A DNA stretch of 64,000 nt from DASZVB01 sp036272055 (lineage in GTDB: Bacteria > Myxococcota_A > Polyangia > Polyangiales > Polyangiaceae). The stretch spans positions 248,001 through 312,000 of the forward strand of contig DATAZL010000059.1 in NCBI GenBank assembly GCA_036272055.1, read 5' to 3'. Made by a program: the position numbers and the translations under genes. Below, in pieces: positions 18,277 to 27,249 of the stretch (the stretch's first letter is position 1; each line of letters opens with the position of its first letter). The notes under the pieces were generated by a model. The model saw only the letters and a program-made list of their open reading frames with translations. It was not told where the DNA came from and did not search any database.

Positions 18277-21200
18277 ATGACCGATACGACCACCGACTTT
18301 GGTCCCGCGCGACTCATCCCTGCCGACCACCTTTCGCGGAAACCGGTGGTCGCCACCCGCGCGAGCGCCGAGGGAGCGAAGGGCCCGTCGGTCGGGGTCG
18401 AAGTCCAAGGGTTGTGGGCAAGACTTCGAAGAGACGTCGAGGGCGAGGTGCGCTTCGACGACGGAACACGCGGGCTCTATGCGCAGGACGCGTCCAACTA
18501 CCTGCATGTGCCCATCGGCGTCGTGCTCCCGAAATCGAAAGAAGACGTGGTCGCGACGCTCGCCGCGTGCCGGGCGTTCGGCGCGCCCGTCGTCGCACGA
18601 GCTGGCGGCACCGGGCTCGCCGGGCAAACGGCCAACGAGGCCGTCGTCATCGACTGCTCGAAGTATCTGAACGCGATCCTCGAGCTCGACGCGAACGGAC
18701 GTCGAGCTCGGGTCGAACCGGGTGTGATCTGCGATCAGCTGGTCGACGCGGCGAAGCCCCACGGGCTCACCTGGGGACCCAAACCGGCGACGCACGACCA
18801 TTGCGCGTTCGGCGGGATGCTCGCGAACAACTGCGGCGGCATGCACGCGCAATACGCGGGCATCGCCGTCCACAACGTGGAAGCGATGGACGTCGTCCTG
18901 TACGACGGCACTCGCATGAGCCTCGGGTGGATGGACGACACGGAGCTCGATCGGCGCGCGCGCGCGGGCGGCCGGGAAGGGGAAGTCTACGCGAAGCTCA
19001 AGAGCCTGCGGCAGCGCTACGGCGAGCGCATCGCGACCGGCTTCCCGAAGCTTCCGCGGCGCGTCTCCGGATACAACCTGGACGAGCTGCTTCCGAAGGA
19101 CGACGGACGGTTCAACCTGGCTCGGGCGCTCGTCGGCAGCGAAGGCACCTGCGTGACGATGCTGGACGCGACGGTCCGGCTGGTCGACGAATTTCCCGAG
19201 CGCGTCGTCGTCGTTGCCGGATACGAGGACGTTTACCGAGCGGGCGACCACGTCACCGAGGTGCTCGAGTTCGAGCCGCTCGCCGCCGAGGGGATGGATC
19301 AGCGCCTCTACAATCACGTCGTCAAGAAGCACATGCGGCAGGAGAAGCACCTGGATCTCTTGCCGGAGGGGCACGGCTGGCTGCTCATCCAGATCGGCTC
19401 GAACAATCTCGAGGAGGCGAAGAACCGGGCTGCGCGCCTCGTCGAGCGATTGCGGGCGACGCCACAGCCACCCCTCTCGATCAAGCTCATCACGTCACCG
19501 GAGGAGCAGAAGTTTCTGTGGGACGTCCGCGAGTCGGGTCTCGGCGCGACCGCGTTCGTGCCCGGTGAGCCCGATGCGTGGCCCGGGTTCGAGGACTCCG
19601 CGGTGCGCCCCGAGCAGGTGGGTGAATACCTGAGAGATCTGCGAAAGCTCTTCGAGCGGCACGGTTACGACCCGTCGCTGTATGGCCACTTCGGCATGGG
19701 CTGCATTCATTGCCGCGTCGACTTCGATCTGACGAGCGCGTCGGGCATCGCGAAGTACCGGCGGTTCATGGAGGAAGCGAGCCGGCTCGTCACCGGGAAG
19801 TACGACGGTTCGATCTCCGGCGAGCACGGTGACGGTCAGAGTCGCGGTGAGTTGCTGGTCCATATGTTCGGGCCCGAGCTCGTGGAGGCGTTCCGCGAGT
19901 TCAAGGCGATCTGGGATCCGGACGGGAAGATGAACCCGGGCCGGCTCGTGGACGCGCGGCCGCTCGACGCCGACCTCCGCCTCGGCGCGAACTACGATCC
20001 TCACCAGCCCGAGACCCACTTCAAGTTCCCGGACGACGGCGGCAGCTTCGCAAAGGCGACGCTCCGCTGCGTCGGTGTCGGCAAGTGTCGGCGGCTCTCG
20101 GGCTCCGGCGATCAGGACACGATGTGTCCGAGCTTCATGGTGACGCGCGAGGAGAAGTACTCGACGCGCGGGCGGGCGCACCTGCTCTGGGAGATGCTCC
20201 GCGGAGAAGGAACTCCCATCAAGGGCATGTTCCAGGACGAGAACGTCAAGGAGTCCCTCGACCTCTGTCTTTCGTGCAAGGGCTGCAAGGGCGATTGCCC
20301 CGTCAACGTCGACGTCGCGACCTACAAGGCCGAGTTCCTGTCCCACTATTACGAGGGTCGGATGCGGCCGCGACACGCTTACGCCTTTGGCTTCATCGAC
20401 CGCTGGGCTCGCCTCGGCAGTCGCGTGCCTGGGCTGATCAACCTCGCGACTCAGACGCCGGGCTTGCGGGTGCTCGCCAGGTTCGCCGCCGGCATGAGCC
20501 AGAAGCGAGCGGTTCCGGTATTTGCACCGCAGACCTTCCGCGCGTGGTTCGAGTCTCGCGAGAAGCCGAGCATCGGGGAGCCGGTGCTCCTGTTTCCCGA
20601 CACCTTCAACGACCATTTTCACCCGTCGACGGCGCGCGATGCCGTCGAGGTGCTCGAGCACGCGGGCTTCGACGTCGCGATCCCGGCCGAGACACTGTGC
20701 TGCGGCAGGCCCCTCTACGATTACGGGATGCTCGACCGCGCGAAGAGCTATCTGGAGACGATCCTGACCGTGCTGAAGCCGCACGTCGAAGCCGGCACGC
20801 CGATCATCGTGCTCGAACCGAGCTGCTGCGCGGTATTCCGCGACGAGCTGCCGGCGCTCCTGCCGAATCGACTCGAAGCGAAGCGCCTGTCCGAGCTCGT
20901 GATGACCTTCAGCGAGTTCATGATGAAGCACGGTAGAGAGCGGATCCCGAAGCTCCGGCGGAAGGCGATCGCCCAGGGCCACTGTCATCACAAGGCGGTG
21001 ATGAAGTTCGACGCAGAGAAAGCCGCGATGCAAGCCATGGAACTCGACGTCAGAGTGCTCGAGGCCGGCTGCTGCGGCATGGCCGGCTCGTTCGGGTTCG
21101 AGTCGGAACGCTACGCGGCGTCACAGGCCGTCGGCGAGCGCTCGCTGTTGCCGCAGATTCGCGCCGAGGAAGACGACACCCTCGTCATCGCGGACGGCTT

Positions 21201-21444
21201 CAGCTGCAGGACGCAGATCGAGCAAGGCACGCGCCGCCACGCGCTCCACCTCGCGGAAGTGATGAAGCTCGCGCTGACCGAGGGAGAGGACGGACCGCCG
21301 CGCGGCGCGCTCGCGGAAGCCTCCGCCGTGAAGCGCGACCGCGCCGCGGTGCGCCGCTCGATGATCGTCGCCGCGATTGGCTTGATGTCCGTACTCGCGG
21401 CGCTCGTCGTCGCGTTCGTGCTCCTCTTCTTCCACGGCCGCTGA
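18277..21444 (+). CDS. Fused FAD-linked oxidase/Fe-S D-2-hydroxyacid dehydrogenase (YdiJ-like)
   Basis: A 1055-residue protein starting at ATG 18277. The N-terminal half is a PCMH-type FAD domain (ARAGGTGLAGQTANEA near residue 110) with the FAD-oxidase C domain up to about 560. The next section has two 4Fe-4S motifs; the clearest is CLSCKGCKGDCP near 664-675. Two CCG domains of the heterodisulfide-reductase type follow (CCGRPLYDYG, then GCCGMAGSFG). A C-terminal membrane helix spans about 1028-1053, which is unusual and would tether it to the membrane. The closest characterised plan is YdiJ/D-2-hydroxyglutarate or D-lactate dehydrogenase, i.e. GlcD and GlcF fused. Electrons probably enter the quinone pool. 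Confidence 0.9.
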   Translation: MTDTTTDFGPARLIPADHLSRKPVVATRASAEGAKGPSVGVEVQGLWARLRRDVEGEVRFDDGTRGLYAQDASNYLHVPIGVVLPKSKEDVVATLAACRAFGAPVVARAGGTGLAGQTANEAVVIDCSKYLNAILELDANGRRARVEPGVICDQLVDAAKPHGLTWGPKPATHDHCAFGGMLANNCGGMHAQYAGIAVHNVEAMDVVLYDGTRMSLGWMDDTELDRRARAGGREGEVYAKLKSLRQRYGERIATGFPKLPRRVSGYNLDELLPKDDGRFNLARALVGSEGTCVTMLDATVRLVDEFPERVVVVAGYEDVYRAGDHVTEVLEFEPLAAEGMDQRLYNHVVKKHMRQEKHLDLLPEGHGWLLIQIGSNNLEEAKNRAARLVERLRATPQPPLSIKLITSPEEQKFLWDVRESGLGATAFVPGEPDAWPGFEDSAVRPEQVGEYLRDLRKLFERHGYDPSLYGHFGMGCIHCRVDFDLTSASGIAKYRRFMEEASRLVTGKYDGSISGEHGDGQSRGELLVHMFGPELVEAFREFKAIWDPDGKMNPGRLVDARPLDADLRLGANYDPHQPETHFKFPDDGGSFAKATLRCVGVGKCRRLSGSGDQDTMCPSFMVTREEKYSTRGRAHLLWEMLRGEGTPIKGMFQDENVKESLDLCLSCKGCKGDCPVNVDVATYKAEFLSHYYEGRMRPRHAYAFGFIDRWARLGSRVPGLINLATQTPGLRVLARFAAGMSQKRAVPVFAPQTFRAWFESREKPSIGEPVLLFPDTFNDHFHPSTARDAVEVLEHAGFDVAIPAETLCCGRPLYDYGMLDRAKSYLETILTVLKPHVEAGTPIIVLEPSCCAVFRDELPALLPNRLEAKRLSELVMTFSEFMMKHGRERIPKLRRKAIAQGHCHHKAVMKFDAEKAAMQAMELDVRVLEAGCCGMAGSFGFESERYAASQAVGERSLLPQIRAEEDDTLVIADGFSCRTQIEQGTRRHALHLAEVMKLALTEGEDGPPRGALAEASAVKRDRAAVRRSMIVAAIGLMSVLAALVVAFVLLFFHGR

Positions 21445-21501
21445 CGGAGTGAACTCCGTGAAGTTACTTTTTTGCAAGATCCAGGCGAAAGGCCGATTGA
21501 C

Positions 21502-22509
21502 ATGAAGAAGGATCTCCAAGGACGCGTGGTGGTGGTGACCGGTGCGACCGCTGGCGTCGGTCGCGCTGCGGTGCGGGCGTTCGCCGAGCGTGGCGCAAAC
21601 CTCGGTCTCATCGCCCGCGGACATGACGGTCTCGAGGCGACGCGCTCCGAGGTCGAACGGCTCGGTTGCCGCGCGGTCGGCGTATCCTGCGACGTCGCGG
21701 ACCCCGACGCGCTGGAAATGGCCGCTGACACCATCGGTCACGAGCTCGGTCCCATCGACATATGGGTCAACAACGCGATGAGTTCGGTCTTCGCGCCGAT
21801 CTCCGGGACGACGCCCGCGGAGTTCCGTAGGGTCACGGAAGTGACGTACCTCGGCGCCGTATACGGCACGATGGCCGCATTGCGGCGCATGCAGCCGCGC
21901 AATTCGGGGACCATCGTGCAGGTGAGCTCGGCGCTCGCGCAGCGGTCGATTCCGCTGCAAGCCGCATACTGCGGCTCGAAGCACGGGCTTCACGGGTTCA
22001 CCGAGTCCCTGCGCAGTGAGCTCCTACACGACCGCAGCGCCGTGCACCTGACGGAGGTCGTCATGCCGGCGCTGAACACGCCGCAGTTCGACTGGTCGCG
22101 CGTCAAGCTAGCGCATGCGCCGCAGCCCGTGCCACCCATCTATCAACCCGAGGTGGCGGCTGACGCGATCGTCTTCGCCGCGCTGCATCGTCGCCGACAG
22201 GTGTGGGTCACCTGGTCCGTCGCGAAAGCGGTCGTCGGCGAGCGGCTCGCGGCCGCGTACGCAGACCGCTATCTCGCCGAGCACGCTTACCAGGCTCAGG
22301 AGTCCGACGAGCTGGTCAGTGCATCGCGTCCCGACAACCTCTACGCACCACTGCCGGGCGATCGCGGGGCCCGGGGGCGCTTCGACGATCGAGCGCGCTC
22401 CTTCAGCATCGAGCTCTGGGCGTCGAAACATCGGGGCGCGCTCTTCGCGCTGGGCGCATTCGCCTGCGTGCTCGGCGGCGCTGCCGTCGGCCTCCGGCAT
22501 GCTCCGTGA
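21502..22509 (+). CDS. Short-chain dehydrogenase/reductase with C-terminal membrane helix
   Basis: A 335-residue protein starting at ATG 21502; upstream TTG codons in frame are unlikely. The SDR fold covers residues 1-250: TGATAGVG cofactor loop (TGxxxGxG), NNA motif (WVNNAM), catalytic Ser in VQVSSAL, and the Y-x3-K pair in YCGSKHG. The C-terminal 90 residues are outside the classical fold and end in a hydrophobic helix (ALFALGAFACVLGGAAVG). Substrate unknown. The gene is 57 nt after the FAD/Fe-S dehydrogenase and 38 nt before the glycosidase, so it belongs to the same operon. Confidence 0.88.
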   Translation: MKKDLQGRVVVVTGATAGVGRAAVRAFAERGANLGLIARGHDGLEATRSEVERLGCRAVGVSCDVADPDALEMAADTIGHELGPIDIWVNNAMSSVFAPISGTTPAEFRRVTEVTYLGAVYGTMAALRRMQPRNSGTIVQVSSALAQRSIPLQAAYCGSKHGLHGFTESLRSELLHDRSAVHLTEVVMPALNTPQFDWSRVKLAHAPQPVPPIYQPEVAADAIVFAALHRRRQVWVTWSVAKAVVGERLAAAYADRYLAEHAYQAQESDELVSASRPDNLYAPLPGDRGARGRFDDRARSFSIELWASKHRGALFALGAFACVLGGAAVGLRHAP

Positions 22510-22547
22510 GCGACCGCTCACCGGCGACGAGACGTTGAGAGTTCTAC

Positions 22548-24806
22548 ATGTCAGAGACGTTGATCGGACTGACTCCGCGACAGGGGCAGGTCACCGTGAG
22601 CCGCGGTCGCACCGTTCTCGTGACCGCGCCCACCGGATTCATCGAAAGCGACGTCGAGGCTGGGCTGTGGGCGTACGAGACGAGGTTCGTCTCGAGCGCG
22701 CGCTGGCTCGTCGACGGTAGCGCTCCGCGACTCGTCACGAGCTCCCCCGTCGAGCAGCATTCGTGGCTCGGCTACTTCATCACCCTGCCCGAGGAGCGCG
22801 CGGCGGACGACGACGCCGCGCAACAAACACTGGAGCTTCGGATACGGCGATCCGTCGGAGAAGGACTCCTCGAAGAAGTCGTTCTTCACAACTACACGCA
22901 GTCTCCCACGGAGGTCTCACTTCGTCTGGAGCTCGAGGCGGATTTCGACGACTGGGCAGAGGCGAGGGGCAAGAAGCGCTACCACCGTCGAATCACGGCG
23001 GAGGTTCATGATGACCTCCGCGGACGTCGTCTCGTGTTCGATTGTCGCGCCGAGCAAGCGAGTGACGACGGTGAGCGGCGCACCCTCCACCGGCGTCTCG
23101 TCGTCTCGGTGGAGCACAGCGACGCCCCCGCCAAGTTCGACGTCGGAGGCGTCGCTTTCGTCGCTCGGCTCGCAGCGCAGGGCACCTTTCGGGCCGCGAT
23201 TGCCTATGAGGTAGCCATCGGCGACATTGCGCTCGCACTCGCCGCTCTCGAGGCTGCCCGCGCCTCCGGGGCTCCAGACCTCTGGGAGCGCCGAACCGCC
23301 GACCTCGAGCTGACGTCGGCAAAGCTCTCCTCCTCGCGTGTCGACGAGACCTCCGCGGGTGTCCTGAAAGCCTTCGAGCGTGCTCGTCGCGATCTCTATG
23401 CGCTGCATCTGTTCGACCTGGACGACGGGCCACGAGGCGTGGCCCTGTCGGCAGGCGTCCCGGGGTACGTCGCGCTCTTCGGTCGAGACGCGCTCGTCAC
23501 TGCCTGGCAAGCCGCCCTCGTGGACTCACGCCTGATGGCAGGGGCGCTCGGTGCACTCGCCCGATATGTCGGCACGCGCATCGACGACTATCGCGACGAG
23601 GCGCCGCACAAGATCGTTCACGAGGTGCAACTCGGTCCGCTCGGCAGTCTCGGGATTACCCCGCATGGCCGATATTATGGGGGCGTTTCCTCATCGCTCG
23701 AGTATCCGGCGCTCGTTGCCTCGCTCTGGCACTGGACGGGAGACGTTGCGCTCGTGCGCCGCCTATTGCCGGTGGCCAGAGGTGCCCTCGAGTGGGCGGC
23801 GAAGGATGGCGACCTCCTCGGGGACGGCTTCGTCGAGTATCAGTGCCGCTCGCCGCAGGGCGGAAAAAACCAGGGTTGGAAGGACTCGGGTGATGCCATC
23901 GTACATGCCGACGGCTCACAGGTGTCCGATCCCATCGGCACGGCGGAGATGCAGGCGACGCTGTACGCCTCGAAGATGAGCTTTTCGGAGCTCCTCGCGG
24001 ACCTGGGAGAGAAGGACGAGGCGGTGCATCTCGCGAACGAGGCGGGAGAGCTCCGCAAACGGTTCAACGACGTGTTCTGGATGCCCGACGAGAATTTCTT
24101 CGCGATGGGCCGCGGCCCAGACGGCCGCCTCATCCAGTCGATCGCGTCGAACGCGGGCCATGTTCTGGCCACCGGAATCGCCGACCCGTCGCTCGTGCCG
24201 AAAGTGGCCAGACGTCTCCTGGCCGCGGACCTGTTCTCGGGCTGGGGGATCCGCACGCTCTCTGCGGCTCACCCGGCATACGATCCATGGAGCTATCACC
24301 GCGGGTCGGTGTGGCCCGCCGAGAACGCTCTGTTCGCATATGGGCTCTCGCGCTGGGGGCGAATCGACGAGATGCAGGAGCTCGCCCACGCACAGTTCGA
24401 CGCGGCGATGCTCTTTGAGCATCATCGCCTTCCGGAGCTGTTCACCGGACATCCGCGCGACGCGGTGCACCCGTTCCCTGGGATCTACCCGCGCGCCAAC
24501 TGGCCGCAGTCGTGGTCGTCCTCGGCGATCGTTCTTCTGGTACGAGCTCTTCTCGGCGTTGCCCCCTACGCGCCGCTCGACGTCGTCCTCGTGGACCCAC
24601 ATCTGCCGCCATGGCTGCCCGAGATCACGCTTCACGAGTTGCGCGTCGGCAAGAGCGTCGCGACGATCCGGTTCTGGCGCCGTCAAGACGGTGAAACCGA
24701 TTTCGAGGTCCTCGCGAGCGATGGTCCACTGCGAGTCGCGCGGAGCGCGGCATCGCTCGACGCCCACGGCCGCAAACGGCGTGCGCGAGAGAGCGTCCAA
24801 TCCTAG
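22548..24806 (+). CDS. Glycogen-debranching-type glycosidase (amylo-alpha-1,6-glucosidase-like)
   Basis: A 752-residue protein. Residues 1-260 match the N-terminal beta-sandwich found in putative debranching enzymes (VSRGRTVLVTAPTGFIE; WAYETRFVS). Residues 290-700 form an (alpha/alpha)6 glycosidase barrel with GYVALFGRDALVTAWQ, NQGWKDSGDA (Asp near 447, probable general acid) and YDPWSYHRGSVWPAENA. The protein has no signal peptide, so the substrate is likely an intracellular glucan or a trehalose-like sugar. This is the sugar-releasing member of the operon. Exact linkage specificity cannot be read from the sequence. Confidence 0.85.
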   Translation: MSETLIGLTPRQGQVTVSRGRTVLVTAPTGFIESDVEAGLWAYETRFVSSARWLVDGSAPRLVTSSPVEQHSWLGYFITLPEERAADDDAAQQTLELRIRRSVGEGLLEEVVLHNYTQSPTEVSLRLELEADFDDWAEARGKKRYHRRITAEVHDDLRGRRLVFDCRAEQASDDGERRTLHRRLVVSVEHSDAPAKFDVGGVAFVARLAAQGTFRAAIAYEVAIGDIALALAALEAARASGAPDLWERRTADLELTSAKLSSSRVDETSAGVLKAFERARRDLYALHLFDLDDGPRGVALSAGVPGYVALFGRDALVTAWQAALVDSRLMAGALGALARYVGTRIDDYRDEAPHKIVHEVQLGPLGSLGITPHGRYYGGVSSSLEYPALVASLWHWTGDVALVRRLLPVARGALEWAAKDGDLLGDGFVEYQCRSPQGGKNQGWKDSGDAIVHADGSQVSDPIGTAEMQATLYASKMSFSELLADLGEKDEAVHLANEAGELRKRFNDVFWMPDENFFAMGRGPDGRLIQSIASNAGHVLATGIADPSLVPKVARRLLAADLFSGWGIRTLSAAHPAYDPWSYHRGSVWPAENALFAYGLSRWGRIDEMQELAHAQFDAAMLFEHHRLPELFTGHPRDAVHPFPGIYPRANWPQSWSSSAIVLLVRALLGVAPYAPLDVVLVDPHLPPWLPEITLHELRVGKSVATIRFWRRQDGETDFEVLASDGPLRVARSAASLDAHGRKRRARESVQS

Positions 24807-24886
24807 AGCGCGAACACGACTGCGACCGCGAGAGACCGAGGGCCCGGCGCGAAATATTTGCTCCGGCCGGCGTCTTCCGTGATCTG

Positions 24887-25999
24887 ATGACGCCGATGGA
24901 CGCGAAACCTCATCTGCTCATCGGCGCGGAGGTCTCCTATTACAGCGCGAAGGTGCGCTCGTACCTGCGCTACAAGCGCATTCCCTTCGTCGAGGTTCCT
25001 GCGTCACGTGAAGCCTATCGAGACGTGATCCTGCCGCGTACGGGGGTGCGCTTCATCCCGGTGCTGATCTCCAGCGACGACATCGCCGTGCAGGACTCGA
25101 GGGCGATCGTGGACTTTCTCGAGGAGCGGTATCCGGAGCCGAACATCGAACCTCCGGGTACGACGCAGCAGCTCGTCGCGTCGCTCTTCGAGCTGTACGC
25201 CGACGAATGGCTGCTTCTGCCGGCGATGCACTATCGATGGAACGTGCCGGAGAACCGTTCGTTTGCGATTCGCGAGTTCGGGCGCCTCTCGCTACCCGAG
25301 GCGACTCCGGCGGAGCAGCTCGCCGTGGGGGAAAAGCTTTCCGTTCCGTTCGCCGGCGCGCTCCCCGTTCTCGGCGTTCATCCCGCGACGGTTTCGGCCA
25401 TCGAGGAGAGCTACGGAGCCTTCCTCACCGAGCTCGACGCGCATCTCGCGCATCATCCGCGGATCCTCGGCGCGCGTCCGTCAATCGCCGACTTTGCGCT
25501 CTTCGGCCCGCTCTATGCGCATCTCTACCGCGATCCGGCGAGCGGTCGTCTGATGAGGGAGCGCGCGCCACGCGTGGCGCAGTGGGTCGAGAGCTTGCTC
25601 ACAGATGATACGGCGCATGGCGACTTCCTCGACGGGGACCAGGTGCCCGCGACGTTGGAGCCGCTACTGTCGCGACTCTTCGTGGAGTTCGGTCCCGTGC
25701 TGGCGAGCACCATCGACCGCTTGACGGCGTTCGACCCTGGCGACGCCGAAGCGCCGCTGCCACGTGCTCTCGGCACCCACTCGTTCCAGCTTGGCGACGC
25801 GACCGCCGAGCGAGCGGTCCTTCCATTCAACGTCTGGCGCTGGCAGCGCGTCCGTGATCGATATCTGGCTCTGTCCGGCGCAGCGCGCGCGGCCGCAGAC
25901 GAACTGATCGATCGAATCGGCGCGCGCCAGCTCTTCGAGAAGCCTCTGTCGCGACGGCTCGTGCGGGTCGACAACCGATTGAGATTCGCGCCGCGCTAG
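24887..25999 (+). CDS. Glutathione S-transferase family protein, long form
   Basis: A 370-residue protein, longer than classical GSTs (~210). The N-terminal thioredoxin-like domain (residues 8-85) includes YYSAKVRSYLRYK and the cis-Pro/substrate segment RFIPVL followed by VQDSRAIVDFLEERYPEP. A helical GST-C domain follows, containing RPSIADFALFGPLYAHLY. The last ~120 residues extend beyond the usual fold. Long GSTs of this type are widespread in proteobacteria, and their substrates are mostly unknown. It lies 80 nt after the glycosidase and is the last plus-strand gene before the strand switch; whether it shares the operon transcript is uncertain. Confidence 0.82.
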   Translation: MTPMDAKPHLLIGAEVSYYSAKVRSYLRYKRIPFVEVPASREAYRDVILPRTGVRFIPVLISSDDIAVQDSRAIVDFLEERYPEPNIEPPGTTQQLVASLFELYADEWLLLPAMHYRWNVPENRSFAIREFGRLSLPEATPAEQLAVGEKLSVPFAGALPVLGVHPATVSAIEESYGAFLTELDAHLAHHPRILGARPSIADFALFGPLYAHLYRDPASGRLMRERAPRVAQWVESLLTDDTAHGDFLDGDQVPATLEPLLSRLFVEFGPVLASTIDRLTAFDPGDAEAPLPRALGTHSFQLGDATAERAVLPFNVWRWQRVRDRYLALSGAARAAADELIDRIGARQLFEKPLSRRLVRVDNRLRFAPR

Positions 26000-26054
26000 C
26001 GACCACTCGGCCGTCGACCGGGCTGGTCGTCCGGCCCCAGGCTTCGTCGTCCAG

Positions 26055-26753
26055 CTACATGGCTGCTTTTACCCCGCTCTTCAGCAGCCACCAGTTGACG
26101 GGGTAAGCGGTGAGGAAGCCGACGAACATCCCGAGCTGCATCATGAACCAGAAATCTATCGAGCTCGGGCTCAGTTCATGATGGAAGAACACGAAGGTGA
26201 CGACGGCCATCCAGCCGTACATGCCGACCTGCCACGCCCCGAGGGACAGCGTGTCCGCCTTCAATGCGTCCCAGAGCGCTTCGCGGCTCGAGATGCGGCG
26301 CATCGGCTTTATCGTGAAGTACTGGAACGCGATGCCCAGCAGAAACGCCGCGATGAAGTCGTAGACCCAGGCGCCGAACAGGCGGCGCCCGAACAGGGAA
26401 AACGGTACGGCAAGGAACAGCAGGGCCGCAATGATGTCGCCCAGCGCGCAGCCGCTCCCGCAATGCGAAGTACCCGTGGCGACGACGACCGGAAACGGCT
26501 GGCGTCTGGTCCGTGACCCGCCCTCGCCCTGGTGCTCTTGCTGCAGAAGGCAGCGTTTGCTCGTGCGAGTGCCGAAGCGGAAGTAGGCCCACGCGCCAAA
26601 TGGTCCCGACCAGAGAGCCGTCACAGGCCATACGACGTTCATGATCCACATGTGCTGCGCGCCGCCAGTCGCCAGATCTCGGAGCACGACGAGACACGAA
26701 GCCACGCCGAGCCCGACGGCCGTCCACGACAAGCCGGTCAGCCATTCATGCAT
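26055..26753 (-). CDS. DUF4396 membrane protein
   Basis: A 232-residue protein with ATG at 26753; a GTG 9 nt upstream (26762) is possible. Hydrophobic segments are visible near the N-terminus, and four more lie in the second half. The signature of DUF4396 is clear: ATGTSHCGSGCALGDIIAA and the C-terminal block FWFMMQLGMFVGFLTAYPVN followed by WW. Two Cys and a His in the HCGSGC motif could bind metal. The family is poorly known. The start is directly preceded by an 18-bp perfect palindrome, which suggests a dedicated regulator. Confidence 0.85.
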   Translation of the reverse strand: MHEWLTGLSWTAVGLGVASCLVVLRDLATGGAQHMWIMNVVWPVTALWSGPFGAWAYFRFGTRTSKRCLLQQEHQGEGGSRTRRQPFPVVVATGTSHCGSGCALGDIIAALLFLAVPFSLFGRRLFGAWVYDFIAAFLLGIAFQYFTIKPMRRISSREALWDALKADTLSLGAWQVGMYGWMAVVTFVFFHHELSPSSIDFWFMMQLGMFVGFLTAYPVNWWLLKSGVKAAM

Positions 26754-26759
26754 GCTGTC

Positions 26760-26777
26760 CACGAAGCATGCTTCGTG
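26760..26777. promoter_or_regulatory. 18-bp perfect palindrome upstream of DUF4396 gene
   Basis: CACGAAGCATGCTTCGTG is fully self-complementary. It lies 7-24 nt before the ATG at 26753, overlapping where the ribosome site should be, and no good Shine-Dalgarno is visible. It is a strong candidate operator for a dimeric repressor. In RNA it would form a hairpin that hides the start. Confidence 0.5.
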
Positions 26778-26869
26778 CCTCGAGGCCGCGACTCACTTAC
26801 CTGAAATTGGAAATTGAAATGCTCAGGACCCGCTCGGTGCTCTGCTTGCTGTGCATGCTATAGCGTCGT

Positions 26870-27121
26870 ATGACGACGCGATTCGATCCGGAGCTGGTAG
26901 ATCTTGCGCAGGTGACGGAACGACTGCAGACCCTGTGCGGCACCGTCGTGGAGGGGGCGATCGTCGGCCGCACGAGGCTGCGGGATGCGGCAGTGGATGA
27001 ACTGGGATGCTCGGAGCTCGAGGGAGAGGCGCTCATCGACACGATGATCGCCCGTGGATTCGTCGTCCGACGAAGCGACATCAGCGGCGCGGTGGAGGGG
27101 GTTCTCGGATATGGGGACTAG
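26870..27121 (+). CDS. Small conserved-looking hypothetical protein
   Basis: An 83-residue soluble protein with ATG at 26870 and no clear ribosome site. It is Leu/Val/Ala-rich with alternating charges, as in a folded helical domain (VDLAQVTERLQTLCGTVVEG; DELGCSELEGEALIDTMI). No function is recognised. The size and composition suggest a small regulator or adaptor. Its codon use is like that of neighbours and the frame is open over most of its space, so I regard it as real with moderate confidence. Confidence 0.55.
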   Translation: MTTRFDPELVDLAQVTERLQTLCGTVVEGAIVGRTRLRDAAVDELGCSELEGEALIDTMIARGFVVRRSDISGAVEGVLGYGD

Positions 27122-27249
27122 CCGCACCGTCGGTTCGAACGACAACCGATGTCGGAGTTTCCGCAATTGCGATTCCATTCGCCGGAACAAGATTCACACC
27201 AATTGTTCCACCTTCGTCGGTGTCGAGGCCGGACCAGCGGCATCGTTTC

